From contig DKYP01000138.1 of the NCBI GenBank assembly GCA_002499945.1, positions 1 through 28,349 of the forward strand: DNA of 28,349 bases, given 5' to 3'. The position numbers were made by a program, and so were the translations under genes. The notes under the pieces are model-generated. The model was not told where the DNA came from, did not search any database, and was given only the letters and a program-made list of their open reading frames with translations. The DNA comes from Lachnoclostridium sp. UBA7097. Lineage in GTDB: Bacteria; Bacillota; Clostridia; Lachnospirales; Lachnospiraceae. Positions 1-8,100 of the stretch are shown one piece after another. Within the stretch, counting starts at the first letter, position 1. Every line of letters starts with the position of its first letter.

Positions 1-1
1 T

Positions 2-1108
2 AAAACACAAGAATTAACTAAAAACTATGAAGAAGTAATTTCTTATTATAAAATTGGACTAAAAAATATAGAAAATGAATTAGAACAAATTAATTCAAAT
101 TGTATTATTAAGTATTACTCTTTTTCGGATTATGATGGGATTACATCAGAAGATTGCCAAAATGAACTTTCTATATTAAAACAAAAAGAAAAAGAGCTAA
201 GAAAAGATAATGAAGATATTGCATTAGCATGGTATTTTAATTCAAACAAAAGAACGGAACAAAATATAATTAGAAAAATATTGCGTACCTTTAATGCAGA
301 ATGTGACAATATTTCTTTAAATATTACAACTAAAAATATTGATAAGGCAAGAAAAAAAATTGAAAACTCATTTGAAACGCTAAACAAATTATATAGTGAT
401 AGTGGAATTTCCTTAACTACAGATTTATTAGAACTGAAATTAGAACAAATAACTACAATTTATACATATGAATTAAAAAAACAACAGGAAAAGGAAATAC
501 AAAAAGCTATTAAAGAACAGATGACGGAGGAAGCAAAAGCACAGAAGGAAATTGAAGATGCAAAAAAGAAAGTTGAAAAAGATTTACAACAACATTTAGG
601 TGAAATAAACCGTATGATGAAATATATACAAAAGACACAAATAGATGCAGAAAAACAACTTTATATAGATAAAATAAAAGAATTAGAAGAAAAAATAAAG
701 GTGCTTGAAGCAAACAAAGAAGTAATAACAGAAAGAGAAGCAAATGCTAAAGCAGGATTTGTTTATATTATATCAAATATTGGTTCTTTCGGAGAAAATA
801 TTTATAAAATCGGCATGACAAGACGGTTAGAACCTATGGATAGAATTAAAGAGCTAAGTTCTGCTTCTGTCCCATTTGAGTTTGATGTACATGCCATGAT
901 TTTTAGTAGTAACGCACCAGAACTTGAAACAACACTACATAAATATTTTGCAAATTATGCAGTAAATAAAATTAATCCAAGAAAAGAGTTTTATAATATA
1001 GATATTGACGAGATAGAGAAAGTTGTTAAAGAAAACTATAATGATACAGTGCAATTTACAAAGATACCAATAGCAACGGAGTATAGACAATCTATAAATT
1101 TATCATAA
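2..1108 (+). CDS. DUF4041/T5orf172 (GIY-YIG-like) protein, 5' end outside window
   Basis: The frame is open from the left edge, so the gene starts upstream; the internal TTG at 281 is not a convincing start. Roughly the first 250 visible residues are charged and helical, with a Lys/Glu-rich coiled coil. From about base 752 the C-terminal part reads GFVYIIS, then YKIGMTRR, then DRIKELSSASVPFEFDVHAM, and later an ELETTLHKYF segment. This is the pattern of T5orf172/MUG113 domains, which belong to the GIY-YIG nuclease superfamily, and the long helix before it matches DUF4041 proteins. Such proteins are common in phages and mobile elements; their substrate is not established. It ends about 30 bases before the promoter of the next unit, so it is transcribed separately. 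The family call is fairly secure; nuclease activity is inferred. Confidence 0.75.
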   Translation, partial: KTQELTKNYEEVISYYKIGLKNIENELEQINSNCIIKYYSFSDYDGITSEDCQNELSILKQKEKELRKDNEDIALAWYFNSNKRTEQNIIRKILRTFNAECDNISLNITTKNIDKARKKIENSFETLNKLYSDSGISLTTDLLELKLEQITTIYTYELKKQQEKEIQKAIKEQMTEEAKAQKEIEDAKKKVEKDLQQHLGEINRMMKYIQKTQIDAEKQLYIDKIKELEEKIKVLEANKEVITEREANAKAGFVYIISNIGSFGENIYKIGMTRRLEPMDRIKELSSASVPFEFDVHAMIFSSNAPELETTLHKYFANYAVNKINPRKEFYNIDIDEIEKVVKENYNDTVQFTKIPIATEYRQSINLS

Positions 1109-1135
1109 CAAACGACAAAAATTTAAAAATTCTTC

Positions 1136-1164
1136 TTGACTTTGTACGTGCATTTTGATATATT
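1136..1164 (+). promoter_or_regulatory. Sigma-70-type promoter, unit 1
   Basis: A TTGACT -35 box (1136-1141) is separated by exactly 17 bases from a TATATT -10 box (1159-1164). The start site would fall near 1171, about 36 bases upstream of the small ribbon-helix-helix gene at 1207. Its arrangement matches the promoter of unit 2 at 1755. Confidence 0.75.
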
Positions 1165-1174
1165 AAAGATGCAC
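1148..1174. promoter_or_regulatory. Inverted repeat over the -10 box, candidate operator 1
   Basis: GTGCAT (1148-1153) and its complement ATGCAC (1169-1174) flank the -10 box symmetrically. Ribbon-helix-helix proteins usually bind short inverted or direct repeats and often repress their own promoter, so the protein encoded at 1207 is the obvious candidate ligand. This is inference from position only. Confidence 0.4.
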
Positions 1175-1206
1175 AAACGCAATCATAATCGAAAGGAAGT
1201 GATAAG

Positions 1207-1386
1207 ATGTCACCCAAAATGGGTCAAAAACTTACAGATAATCCCCGGAATGTCAGATTAGAGATAAGATTAACTCAATCTGAAAGTGAAAAATTAAGCG
1301 ATTGTGCAAAAAAAATGAATACCACAAAAACAAACATAATTACAAAAGGGATTGAATTAGTAAGAAAAGAATTGGATAAAAAATAA
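1207..1386 (+). CDS. Ribbon-helix-helix (CopG/Arc-like) regulator, 59 aa
   Basis: This small gene starts with ATG after an AAAGGAAGTG ribosome site. The product begins MSPKMGQKLTDNPRNVRLEI: a basic arm, a short strand (VRLEIRL) and then two helices (SESEKLSDCAKKM and KTNIITKGIELVRKEL), the usual layout of a ribbon-helix-helix DNA-binding protein. It aligns with the 58-residue protein at 1818 (MSP start, an asparagine-proline in the arm, strand, KTN/KTE then KGI), so the two are diverged paralogs in duplicated units. It sits 36 bases behind a consensus promoter with an inverted repeat over the -10 box, which suggests autoregulation. The stop codon lies inside the stem of the following hairpin. 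Its target beyond its own promoter is unknown. Confidence 0.7.
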   Translation: MSPKMGQKLTDNPRNVRLEIRLTQSESEKLSDCAKKMNTTKTNIITKGIELVRKELDKK

Positions 1387-1421
1387 GAAGTTGCCCGACT
1401 ACCAATCAAAACAACTTCTTA
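1384..1421 (+). promoter_or_regulatory. Hairpin A of unit 1, overlapping the stop codon
   Basis: TAAGAAGTTG (1384-1393) pairs perfectly with CAACTTCTTA (1412-1421), and the left arm contains the stop codon of the RHH gene. There is no T-run, so it is not a classical terminator. The same architecture with a different sequence occurs in unit 2 at 1989-2027. Confidence 0.6.
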
Positions 1422-1430
1422 TAGTCCACC

Positions 1431-1483
1431 AAGAAGCTAAAGCAACTTGATAGATATAATATATCACAAGTTTTGGCTTCTTT
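1431..1483 (+). promoter_or_regulatory. Hairpin B of unit 1, possible attenuator
   Basis: An imperfect stem pairs AAGAAGC and GCAACTTG on the left with CAAGTT and GGCTTCTT on the right around an AT-rich loop, ending in TTTC. Its left arm can also pair with the right arm of hairpin A (CAACTTCTT with AAGAAG), so the two structures may be alternatives. It lies directly upstream of the leader ORF. Confidence 0.45.
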
Positions 1484-1670
1484 CAAGAACCAATTTTTGA
1501 AAGGAGTTATTTTTATGCACTTTTTTAAATCCAACATACAGAATAATAATATAAAGATTGTTTTAAGAGGAGGTGCTGCCATATGGAACAGATAATTAAC
1601 AAGTATTACGCTGATAATGCAAAGGAATTACACAGGGTGGTTGATAAGATACTGATGAATTTTGGCGGCA
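1477..1670 (+). repeat. Direct repeat copy 1 (194 bp; copy 2 at 2091-2284)
   Basis: Bases 1477-1670 match 2091-2284 at a constant offset of 614 with about nine mismatches and no gaps by eye. The repeat covers the foot of hairpin B, the 26-codon leader ORF and the first 29 codons of the sigma-like gene. After ...GGCGGCA the two copies diverge completely, which marks a recombination or deletion endpoint inside the sigma-like gene of copy 1. Confidence 0.9.
1515..1595 (+). CDS. Leader ORF copy 1 (26 aa) overlapping the sigma-like start
   Basis: ATG follows GAAAGGAG with an eight-base gap. The peptide reads MHFFKSNIQNNN and then IKIVLRGGAAIWNR, and its TAA stop (1593-1595) lies beyond the start of the next frame at 1583, so the two frames overlap by 13 bases. 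The peptide is conserved in copy 2 with only two conservative changes (F to I, I to M). Overlap plus conservation suggests a translated leader that couples to, or controls, translation of the sigma-like gene. No function is known to me. Confidence 0.5.
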   Translation: MHFFKSNIQNNNIKIVLRGGAAIWNR

Positions 1671-1726
1671 CTGTTGGAAAATACATACAGGCTTACTACT
1701 CTTCTATCCTGTTGAAATCAGGGTAG
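1583..1726 (+). pseudogene. Truncated sigma-70-like gene (5' fragment)
   Basis: The first 29 codons (MEQIINKYYADNAKELHRVV and on to MNFGG) match the intact gene at 2197. The frame then continues into unrelated sequence for 18 codons and stops at TAG 1724-1726. All of sigma region 2 beyond the first helix, and all of region 4, are missing, so it cannot act as a sigma factor. It keeps a good GAGGAGG ribosome site. A 47-residue peptide could still be made, but the simplest call is a remnant left by recombination between the tandem units. Confidence 0.75.
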
Positions 1727-1754
1727 ATTTTTTAAGAAAGTTTAAAAATGGGTA

Positions 1755-1783
1755 TTGACTTTTTGAGCCACATTAATTATAAT
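1755..1783 (+). promoter_or_regulatory. Consensus sigma-70-type promoter, unit 2
   Basis: TTGACT (1755-1760), a 17-base spacer and a perfect TATAAT (1778-1783). It should drive the second RHH gene and, through the hairpins, the leader ORF, sigma-like gene and DUF262 gene. Confidence 0.8.
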
Positions 1784-1794
1784 TCAATTAGTGG
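1768..1794. promoter_or_regulatory. Imperfect inverted repeat over the -10 box, candidate operator 2
   Basis: CCACATTAATT (from 1768) and AATTAGTGG (ending at 1794) form an imperfect inverted repeat centred on the TATAAT box. It occupies the same position as the different inverted repeat in unit 1. If each RHH protein binds its own operator, the two units have separate specificities. Inferred. Confidence 0.35.
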
Positions 1795-1817
1795 TATATA
1801 GAAAAGGGGGAACAAAA

Positions 1818-1994
1818 TTGTCACCACGTACAGGCAGACCTAAAGCCCGAAATCCTAAGACAATAGAAGTTAAAGCAAGAATTGACGAGGAAACAAATAA
1901 AAAACTTATTGATTATTGTAATAAAAACAACATAAATAAAACAGAAGTTGTCAGAAAAGGAATAAATATGGTTTTAGGAAATAAAGAAGAGTAA
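1818..1994 (+). CDS. Ribbon-helix-helix (CopG/Arc-like) regulator, 58 aa
   Basis: I choose the TTG start at 1818 because AAAGGGGG lies seven bases before it and because the product then begins MSPRTGRPKARNPKTIEVKA, which lines up with the start of the paralog at 1207. The GTG at 1791 lies in the operator-like repeat and has no ribosome site. The basic arm, a strand (IEVKARI), and helices EETNKKLIDYCNKNN and KTEVVRKGINMVLG form a ribbon-helix-helix fold. It heads unit 2, behind a consensus promoter with an inverted repeat on the -10 box, and probably represses itself and the downstream sigma-like/DUF262 genes. Confidence 0.75.
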   Translation: MSPRTGRPKARNPKTIEVKARIDEETNKKLIDYCNKNNINKTEVVRKGINMVLGNKEE

Positions 1995-2027
1995 TCGTTG
2001 TAACTTTGGTCGGTCGCACGATTACTC
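1989..2027 (+). promoter_or_regulatory. Hairpin A of unit 2, overlapping the stop codon
   Basis: GAGTAATCGT (1989-1998) pairs perfectly with ACGATTACTC (2018-2027) and is followed by TTTAAG. The RHH stop codon lies in the left arm, as in unit 1, although the stem sequence is unrelated. It may be a weak terminator or an RNA-processing structure. Confidence 0.6.
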
Positions 2028-2049
2028 TTTAAGCACAGAGAAGTTTCAA

Positions 2050-2094
2050 GAAGTCACTCTCCGTATGAAATATTATAACATATGGAGTGACTTC
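2050..2094 (+). promoter_or_regulatory. Hairpin B of unit 2
   Basis: GAAGTCACTC (2050-2059) pairs with GAGTGACTTC (2085-2094), and a further partial pairing CCGTATG/CATATGG extends the stem inward. It ends in TTTC and is followed directly by the leader ORF, matching hairpin B of unit 1 in position. Confidence 0.6.
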
Positions 2095-2128
2095 TTTCAA
2101 GTACCAATTTTTGAAAGGAGTTATTTTT

Positions 2129-2209
2129 ATGCACATTTTTAAATCCAACATGCAGAATAATAATATAAAAATTGTTTTAAGAGGAGGTGCTGCCATATGG
2201 AACAGATAA
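2129..2209 (+). CDS. Leader ORF copy 2 (26 aa) overlapping the sigma start
   Basis: It has the same layout as copy 1: GAAAGGAG, an eight-base gap, ATG, and a 26-residue peptide starting MHIFKSNMQNNN whose TAA (2207-2209) overlaps the sigma-like start at 2197 by 13 bases. The ribosome site of the sigma-like gene (GAGGAGG, 2181-2187) lies inside this ORF, so ribosomes translating the leader would pass over it. Translational coupling is the likely role. Confidence 0.5.
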   Translation: MHIFKSNMQNNNIKIVLRGGAAIWNR

Positions 2210-2754
2210 TCAACAAATATTATGCTGATAATGCAAGGGAATTGCACAGGGTGGTTGATAAGATACTGATGAATTTTGGCGGCATATCCAATAAAGATGT
2301 AGATGATTTTTATTCACTTGCAAATGAGGTTTTTACAGATATTGTTAAGAAATATGACAGGAACAGGCCGTTTGAAACATTCCTGTATTCCTGCCTGTCC
2401 TATAAAATCAGGACAGAAATAACAGCAAGGAACTGTTACAAACGCATGGCGGACAGGTTTTCCGTCCCGATTGACCTTCCTGTTTCTGGTGATAAAAATT
2501 TTACTATCGGTGACATGCTTGCAGACAGTTATAATCTTGAAGAAGAAGTAATTGGGAAAGAAGAAGAAAGATATAACAGGAAGATGCTGTCATACCTGGA
2601 CAGGCTTTCAAAAGTACAGAAAGAGGTACTTAAATTAACAATAGCAGGATATAAACCATGTGAAATACGTGAAAAATTACATATTTCAGGAAAAGAATAT
2701 TCAGACGCAGATGCAGCAATACACGCATACAGGAACATATCATTATTATTTTAG
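2197..2754 (+). CDS. Sigma-70-family-like RNA polymerase sigma factor, 185 aa
   Basis: The ATG has GGAGG nine bases upstream. Residues about 35-80 (DVDDFYSLANEVFTDIVKKY, then FETFLYSCLSYKIRTEI) look like sigma region 2, with the typical DxxS/E helix and the FxTFLxxCLxxKI segment. Residues about 133-180 (LSKVQKEVLKLTIAGYKPCE, then IREKLHISGKEY) look like the region 4 helix-turn-helix. The length fits small alternative sigma factors carried by mobile elements and phages of clostridia. It is expressed from the unit 2 promoter through two hairpins and a leader ORF, and is followed after 20 bases by the DUF262 gene. It may activate late or accessory genes, but no target promoter could be identified here. 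Confidence 0.75.
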   Translation: MEQIINKYYADNARELHRVVDKILMNFGGISNKDVDDFYSLANEVFTDIVKKYDRNRPFETFLYSCLSYKIRTEITARNCYKRMADRFSVPIDLPVSGDKNFTIGDMLADSYNLEEEVIGKEEERYNRKMLSYLDRLSKVQKEVLKLTIAGYKPCEIREKLHISGKEYSDADAAIHAYRNISLLF

Positions 2755-2774
2755 GAATACAGGAGGGGTTAGTT

Positions 2775-4214
2775 ATGAAAAGGCCAAGGAAGAAAGTTTA
2801 CACACTGGACACATACCTGGACAGGATAAAAGAAAATGACATACGTACTGACCAGGATGTACAGAGGTTATCAGGTGCATGGGATAAAAGCACAATAAAT
2901 GAACTGCTGGTAACAGTCCTTACAGATGATTATATCCCTCCTGTTATCTTAGGTGAAGAAGAAAATTCACAGCTATGGATTATTGACGGGCTGCAGAGAA
3001 GTACCGCCCTGCTTATGTTCCGCTATGGGAACTACAGGGTTACACCATCTGTTGAAGACCCTGTAATATACTACAGGGCAAAAGCAAGGGACAACAATGG
3101 TACTTTGATTAAAGACAGCAATGGTGACATCATATGGGAAGATGCAAGCTTTGATATTAAAAACAAGACCTATGATGACCTGCCGCCAGAATTAAAAAAA
3201 GCATTTGGTGAATACCAGGTTGAAACAGTGATACATGAGAACTGTGATATGAAGCGCATATCAACACTTGTAAGGAAATACAACAACCATGCCCCTATGA
3301 AAACAGCACAGAAAGCATTTACATACCTTGATAATTTTGCAAGGGTTACAAGGGATATCCTTGACAGCAGGTTTTTTAAGGACTGCGGGGTATATACAGA
3401 AAAAGAAAAGATAAACGGCACACTGGAAAGGGTTATCATGGAGTCTGTAATGTGCATGTTCCACTTAGACAACTGGAAACGCCAGCCAAGACAGGCAGGG
3501 AAATACCTGAATGAAAATGCAACAAAAGAACAGTTCCATGTACTGGAAGACAATATACACCGCCTGGAAAACATAATTGATGGCGGGCTGGAAGATATTT
3601 TTACATCAAAAAATTCATACATATGGTTTGCCTTATTTAATAAATTCACAGAATCAGGGCTGGAAGACAGGGAATTTGCAAAGTTCCTGTATGCTTTTAA
3701 GGACAAGGGGCTTGATACAGTACAGGTTGGCGGCACATCATTTAAAGAAATGGACATGGCACACCGTGGCACAAAGGACAAGTCTGTTGTCAATGGTAAA
3801 CTCCATATCCTGGAAAGCCTTATGGACTGGTATCTTTGTATAAATACACAAAATAAAATAAAACAGGAAGACCATAAGGGAAATGATACCACAGAAGTGG
3901 TCAGGGATATAATGGAGGACTGTGCTGGTATCAGTGGTATAGATAAAGAAGATGTAGAATTATTTGTAATGGTTGCAAATGATGTATCAGAAATGGGATT
4001 GCTGCCAGGACATGAAAAAATACCATTTATTGCACTTACAGGATATGCCATGCGCGAAGACAAGGAACACCTTTTAAAAGAATGGCTGTCTGGTTATGGT
4101 GAAGGACAAAAGCCTGGTGGTCTGGACATAAAAGAAAGGTTTTTGAAGATGAAGGGGGATTTTGATAAATTTGCCAGGAAAAAAGAAGAAAATATATACA
4201 GGGAAGCAGGCTGA
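2775..4214 (+). CDS. DUF262-domain (ParB/Srx-like fold) protein, 479 aa
   Basis: It starts with ATG after AGGAGGGG. Residues 68-78 read WIIDGLQRSTA, the DGxQR motif that marks DUF262 proteins, the N-terminal fold also found in GmrS/GmrD-type modification-dependent nucleases. The preceding segment (TINELLVTVL and YIPPVILG) also fits. The remaining roughly 350 residues are helical, and I see no HNH nuclease motif like the DUF1524 half of GmrSD, so this is a stand-alone DUF262 protein of the kind common in clostridial phages and plasmids. It probably shares a transcript with the sigma-like gene and ends 24 bases before a strong terminator. Nuclease or NTPase activity is unproven for this subgroup. 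Confidence 0.7.
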   Translation: MKRPRKKVYTLDTYLDRIKENDIRTDQDVQRLSGAWDKSTINELLVTVLTDDYIPPVILGEEENSQLWIIDGLQRSTALLMFRYGNYRVTPSVEDPVIYYRAKARDNNGTLIKDSNGDIIWEDASFDIKNKTYDDLPPELKKAFGEYQVETVIHENCDMKRISTLVRKYNNHAPMKTAQKAFTYLDNFARVTRDILDSRFFKDCGVYTEKEKINGTLERVIMESVMCMFHLDNWKRQPRQAGKYLNENATKEQFHVLEDNIHRLENIIDGGLEDIFTSKNSYIWFALFNKFTESGLEDREFAKFLYAFKDKGLDTVQVGGTSFKEMDMAHRGTKDKSVVNGKLHILESLMDWYLCINTQNKIKQEDHKGNDTTEVVRDIMEDCAGISGIDKEDVELFVMVANDVSEMGLLPGHEKIPFIALTGYAMREDKEHLLKEWLSGYGEGQKPGGLDIKERFLKMKGDFDKFARKKEENIYREAG

Positions 4215-4238
4215 TAATGGTATAGACATTGCATATAG

Positions 4239-4277
4239 AAATAAGGACAGGACTACTCTCCTGCCCTGCCCTTATTT
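4239..4277. terminator. Intrinsic terminator, possibly bidirectional
   Basis: AAATAAGG (4239-4246) pairs with CCTTATTT (4270-4277), and an inner stem pairs CAGGA (4248-4252) with TCCTG (4259-4263). It separates the DUF262 gene from the convergent gene ending at 4306 and could serve both. The TACTCTCCTGC string on its inner side recurs at 15391. Confidence 0.65.
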
Positions 4278-4305
4278 GTGTATGTAAATACACAGACTAA
4301 AATTC

Positions 4306-4968
4306 TTAGGAAAGGTGGTGGTTATTATTATGTTTATTTAGAATATAATGATATTCTTTTTCTGGCATCAAACGTAGAATGTGTTGATAAAATTCATTTC
4401 CTTCTACATCTGCTAGTTTTATTTCATTATATTTTTCAAAATAAATATATGTGTGTGTTTCATCATGTTTTACAGTTACGTTTTTAATTTTATTCATATC
4501 TTTTCTGGAACCTATGATTGCACCTGTTTCTCCTGCGATAAGTCCACCAATAACTGCACCAGAAATAGATATATTTTTGCTATTATTAATTATTTCATTT
4601 GTATAGCTGATTGTCCCATCCTTAGTATAATATTTAATTTTGTCGTACATGATAGATATAATATTGTCTTCTATATTAATTGGATTACCACAGTTAATTG
4701 AATCGGGACAAAATATTACATTTTTGTTACTAAACCATATGTACCCTGGTACTTGATTAACCAATATTTCACTTGTTTGTGTGATGTTCTCTTTAAAAAT
4801 AATATTATTTTTATTACACCATGCATGTAGCTTTTTTTCATATTCATTATTTATTGAGTTTATTGGTTCCAGCCTTTTTTCAACTGTTTTTTGATCTATT
4901 TGCCTAAGTTTTTTTGCTAACAAATATAAAACTAAACATATAATACCAAGAATTATGATAATTTCCAT
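4306..4968 (-). CDS. Membrane-anchored hypothetical protein with glycine-rich hairpin, 220 aa
   Basis: The ATG (4966-4968 on the complement) has AAGGAG nine bases upstream and a consensus promoter. The N-terminus (MEIIIILGIICLVLYLLAKK) is a signal anchor, predicted to leave the rest cytoplasmic because KK and R follow the segment. Near residues 132-152 there is a glycine-zipper-like SGAVIGGLIAGETGAIIGS, then a strand-rich C-terminus (VTVKHDETHTYIYF, then EFYQHILRLMPEKEYHYIL). This resembles small PH-like or stress-type membrane proteins found sporadically in Firmicutes and phages. It is monocistronic, opposite in direction to both neighbours, and AT-rich. A role in membrane protection or superinfection exclusion is possible, but nothing here proves it. 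Confidence 0.65.
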   Translation of the reverse strand: MEIIIILGIICLVLYLLAKKLRQIDQKTVEKRLEPINSINNEYEKKLHAWCNKNNIIFKENITQTSEILVNQVPGYIWFSNKNVIFCPDSINCGNPINIEDNIISIMYDKIKYYTKDGTISYTNEIINNSKNISISGAVIGGLIAGETGAIIGSRKDMNKIKNVTVKHDETHTYIYFEKYNEIKLADVEGNEFYQHILRLMPEKEYHYILNKHNNNHHLS

Positions 4969-5006
4969 AGATTTATACTCCTTACTTTTTAATTATGTTC
5001 CTTTTA

Positions 5007-5035
5007 ATTATACTTCTCCACAAAGTATAAATCAA
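5007..5035 (-). promoter_or_regulatory. Consensus promoter for the complement-strand gene
   Basis: On the complement strand TTGATT (5030-5035) and a perfect TATAAT (5007-5012) are separated by 17 bases. The start site would be near 5000, giving a leader of about 30 bases before the ATG. It overlaps the left edge of the open frame of the tape measure gene. Confidence 0.8.
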
Positions 5036-5142
5036 GTGTATCCCTAATATACACAAAACATAGTACGATATTTAAAACAATAAATGACGAAACCACAGGG
5101 GTAATTAAATCTATTGGCTTATTTGGGAAAACTAAATCTGAC

Positions 5143-8100
5143 TTGGAAAATATCATATCTTCTATAAAATCACAAGGTATAATAAATTCATTTTTTAATG
5201 CCTCAACAATCAATACTGATGCTATAAATAAATATAATACAGCTATTAGAAATGGAGTAGATTCGGAAACAGCATTAAAAAATGCCAGCAAAGGTGTAAA
5301 CAGGGCTACAATAGATTTAATGAACTCTGCAAATGGTGCTACTGTATCAACAGAAGCATTAACAGCAGCACAGAAATCTTCTACACTAGCAGCAAGGGCT
5401 TCATCCGTTGCACTCAAAGGGCTTGCGCTGGCTGGAAACATGATTGCAGGGATTGCGATAGCACAGGGGATATCCTTTGCCATAAAAAAGATACATGACT
5501 TTGCCAATGCTTCAGAAACAGCCAGGGAAAATGCAAAACAGTATGCGCAGTCAATAAGCGAAAACTTATCCTCCATAGGAAGCAGTTCCAAAAAATTAGA
5601 GGGCTTAAATGATGAATTACAGGCACTTTCAAAAGGTGTGACAGCTACAGGACAGAATATTAACCTTTCTGCAACAGAATATGACAGGTACAAGGAAATC
5701 ATTTCTGAAATATCTGGGATAATGCCAGACCTTACTGCATATTTTAATGCGCAGGGTGAAAAAATAGGGTTTGTCAAAGGCAGGATTACAGATTTAAATG
5801 CAGAATACAGGGATTATATCAGGTTACAGGCGCAGGAGGCTGTTACAGGGGATGAAAACCAGCAGGCAATAAAAGATGCCATAGCCACATATAAAGCAAA
5901 AGACGACAAGGGTTTTTGGGGCAACGTATGGAGCAGCTTTAAATCAAGGTGGGGTTTTATTGGCATAGATTCCCTTCCAAGTGTCAAGATTGCCAAAGGG
6001 CTGGAAGACATATACAATGCCCCGAAAGAGGCAGTTGCCAAAGCACTTGAAAAAGGCGGCAGCAACACAAGTTCTGATGAATATAAATTATCAGGCATAC
6101 TTAAGAAAATGCTTGATACCACCCCGGATGAAATACGGGAAATGACTGGTGAGGAATTTAATGTACTCCAGGAAACAATAAAAGCCAATATTGACAGCCT
6201 TGTTGCTGAAACAGAATCCAATTTATCCAACATTAAGCAGATTTTACTTAATTTTGTAAATTCCAGTGAAGATTTTTCTGGTATCGGGGATGCAGATATA
6301 CGTAATAACATTACAACTTTTATATCCTCACTGACAACTGGTGTGTTTGACCAGCTGGATATAAATAAAGACACCGCAGTGGCTGACATAAGGCGTTTTG
6401 TTAATAAAATCATTGCTGCTATGTCAGATGAAAACGGGAAATTTGCTAATGCCTGGGAAAAACTGTTCAAATTAGACCCTGACAGATTAAAAACAAAAGA
6501 ATATACTGCCAGGGTACAGAAGTACATTTCCACACTATGCGGTGTACTTGGGATTGATGATTCAGGGACACAGAAGGAATTTGCCATATCACTTGGTTTT
6601 GACCTTGAAGGGTTACAGGTATCAGAAAATGCACTTAAAGCTAAACTTGAAGGGTTCAGTGATGATATCAAGTCCAGGGTTTTAAAAACCCTTTCTGTAA
6701 CAGAACTGCAGGACGCAGTTAATACAGGTATGGTTGACTGGTCTGGTTTAGTGCCACATGGATTTAAAGGCACAGCAGATGAGATTGCAGATAAAATAAT
6801 TGGCAATATCCGCAATGCAATAAAAGAAAAATCCAGTGCCCTGGAAAACAGTGGTGAACAGATACTTTCTACATTAAAAGAATCCTATAAAAGCGCATCA
6901 GAAGATATGGAAAACCTCGCTTCTGTTTTTTCAGAATCCATATCGGGCAAAGGTCTTACCCCTGATTCTGTCAGTACAGTAACTTCCATATTCAGTGGCC
7001 TTAAAGGATATAATGAAGAAAGGCTGCTGGATAAAACAGCAAACGGCATACGCCTTAATACCAGGGAACTTGAAAAATTAAAAAAGGAATATGACGATAA
7101 GACTGCAAAAGAATTTTATGATGATGCCAGGGATGCATATGATGCATGGCAGGATGCCTTAAGGAACGGGCAGGAACAGTCTGTTACCGACAGCCTTTAT
7201 AACCAGTACCAGCAGACTGCACAGCTGGCAGACCAGTATGTGGGCCTTACATCTGCATATAATAAATGGCAGGATGCACTGTCCACTGAAAATGAAGGCA
7301 GCATGTATGATTCCATTTATGATAACATCAAATCTGTAAAGGATTTATACAAAAAGGGGCTGGTCGGGACTGATGATTTCAGGTCATATGTGGACTTGAT
7401 TTCACCCAAAGACTTAACAGGTGCAGGTACAGATGAGGTTGTACAGGCATACCATGCAGGCATTGGCAAAATCAAGAGGTATTTTACCGAAGGGCAGGAA
7501 GGTGCTAAAAACTTCCTTAAAGATGTCCAGGAAATCAATTCTGAATGGGCACATATGAACCAGGACGGTTCATGGGAAATCAACTTTGGTGCAGGTGGTA
7601 CAAATGACAAAGATGTAGCTAAAAAACTTGGCATTGATGTTGAAGCTGTACAGGCAATACTAAGAAAACTGTCTGATTACGGGTTTGACATAGATTTAGG
7701 AAGCAGTTTTGATTCAGTGACAATGCTCGGGCAGTCTGCTGACAAGGCATATAACAAACTGAAGAAATTAGGAAAGATTGGTAAAAATACAAAAATTGAA
7801 TTTGATACCGGTGATATTGCAGAGGTAAATGCCCAGATTGGACATGCGGAAAAACTGCTGGGTAAATTCAGGGATAAAAACGGGAATGTAAACTTAAATA
7901 TTGAGGGTGCTGCCGAAGCCCAGTCAGTGATGGTCAAGCTTCTGACTGAAAAACAGGAGCTGGAAAAACCAGCCATACTTACTGTAAACACGGATGAATT
8001 AAGCGGGAAATCTGCAAGTGTCATAACCATGTTACAGAAAATACAGCAGGATATAAACACTTATGATGTCCAGGTTGCAGTTGGCGCAGACACTACTGAA

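Noticed and set aside
3170..4063. Reverse-strand 297-codon open frame inside the DUF262 gene
   Set aside because: Composition is typical of an antisense shadow (Ser/Leu/Phe-rich), it has no ribosome site, and the forward gene carries a recognisable motif.
5004..6815. Reverse-strand open frames under the tape measure gene
   Set aside because: Antisense shadows without ribosome sites; the long forward frame has tape measure features throughout.
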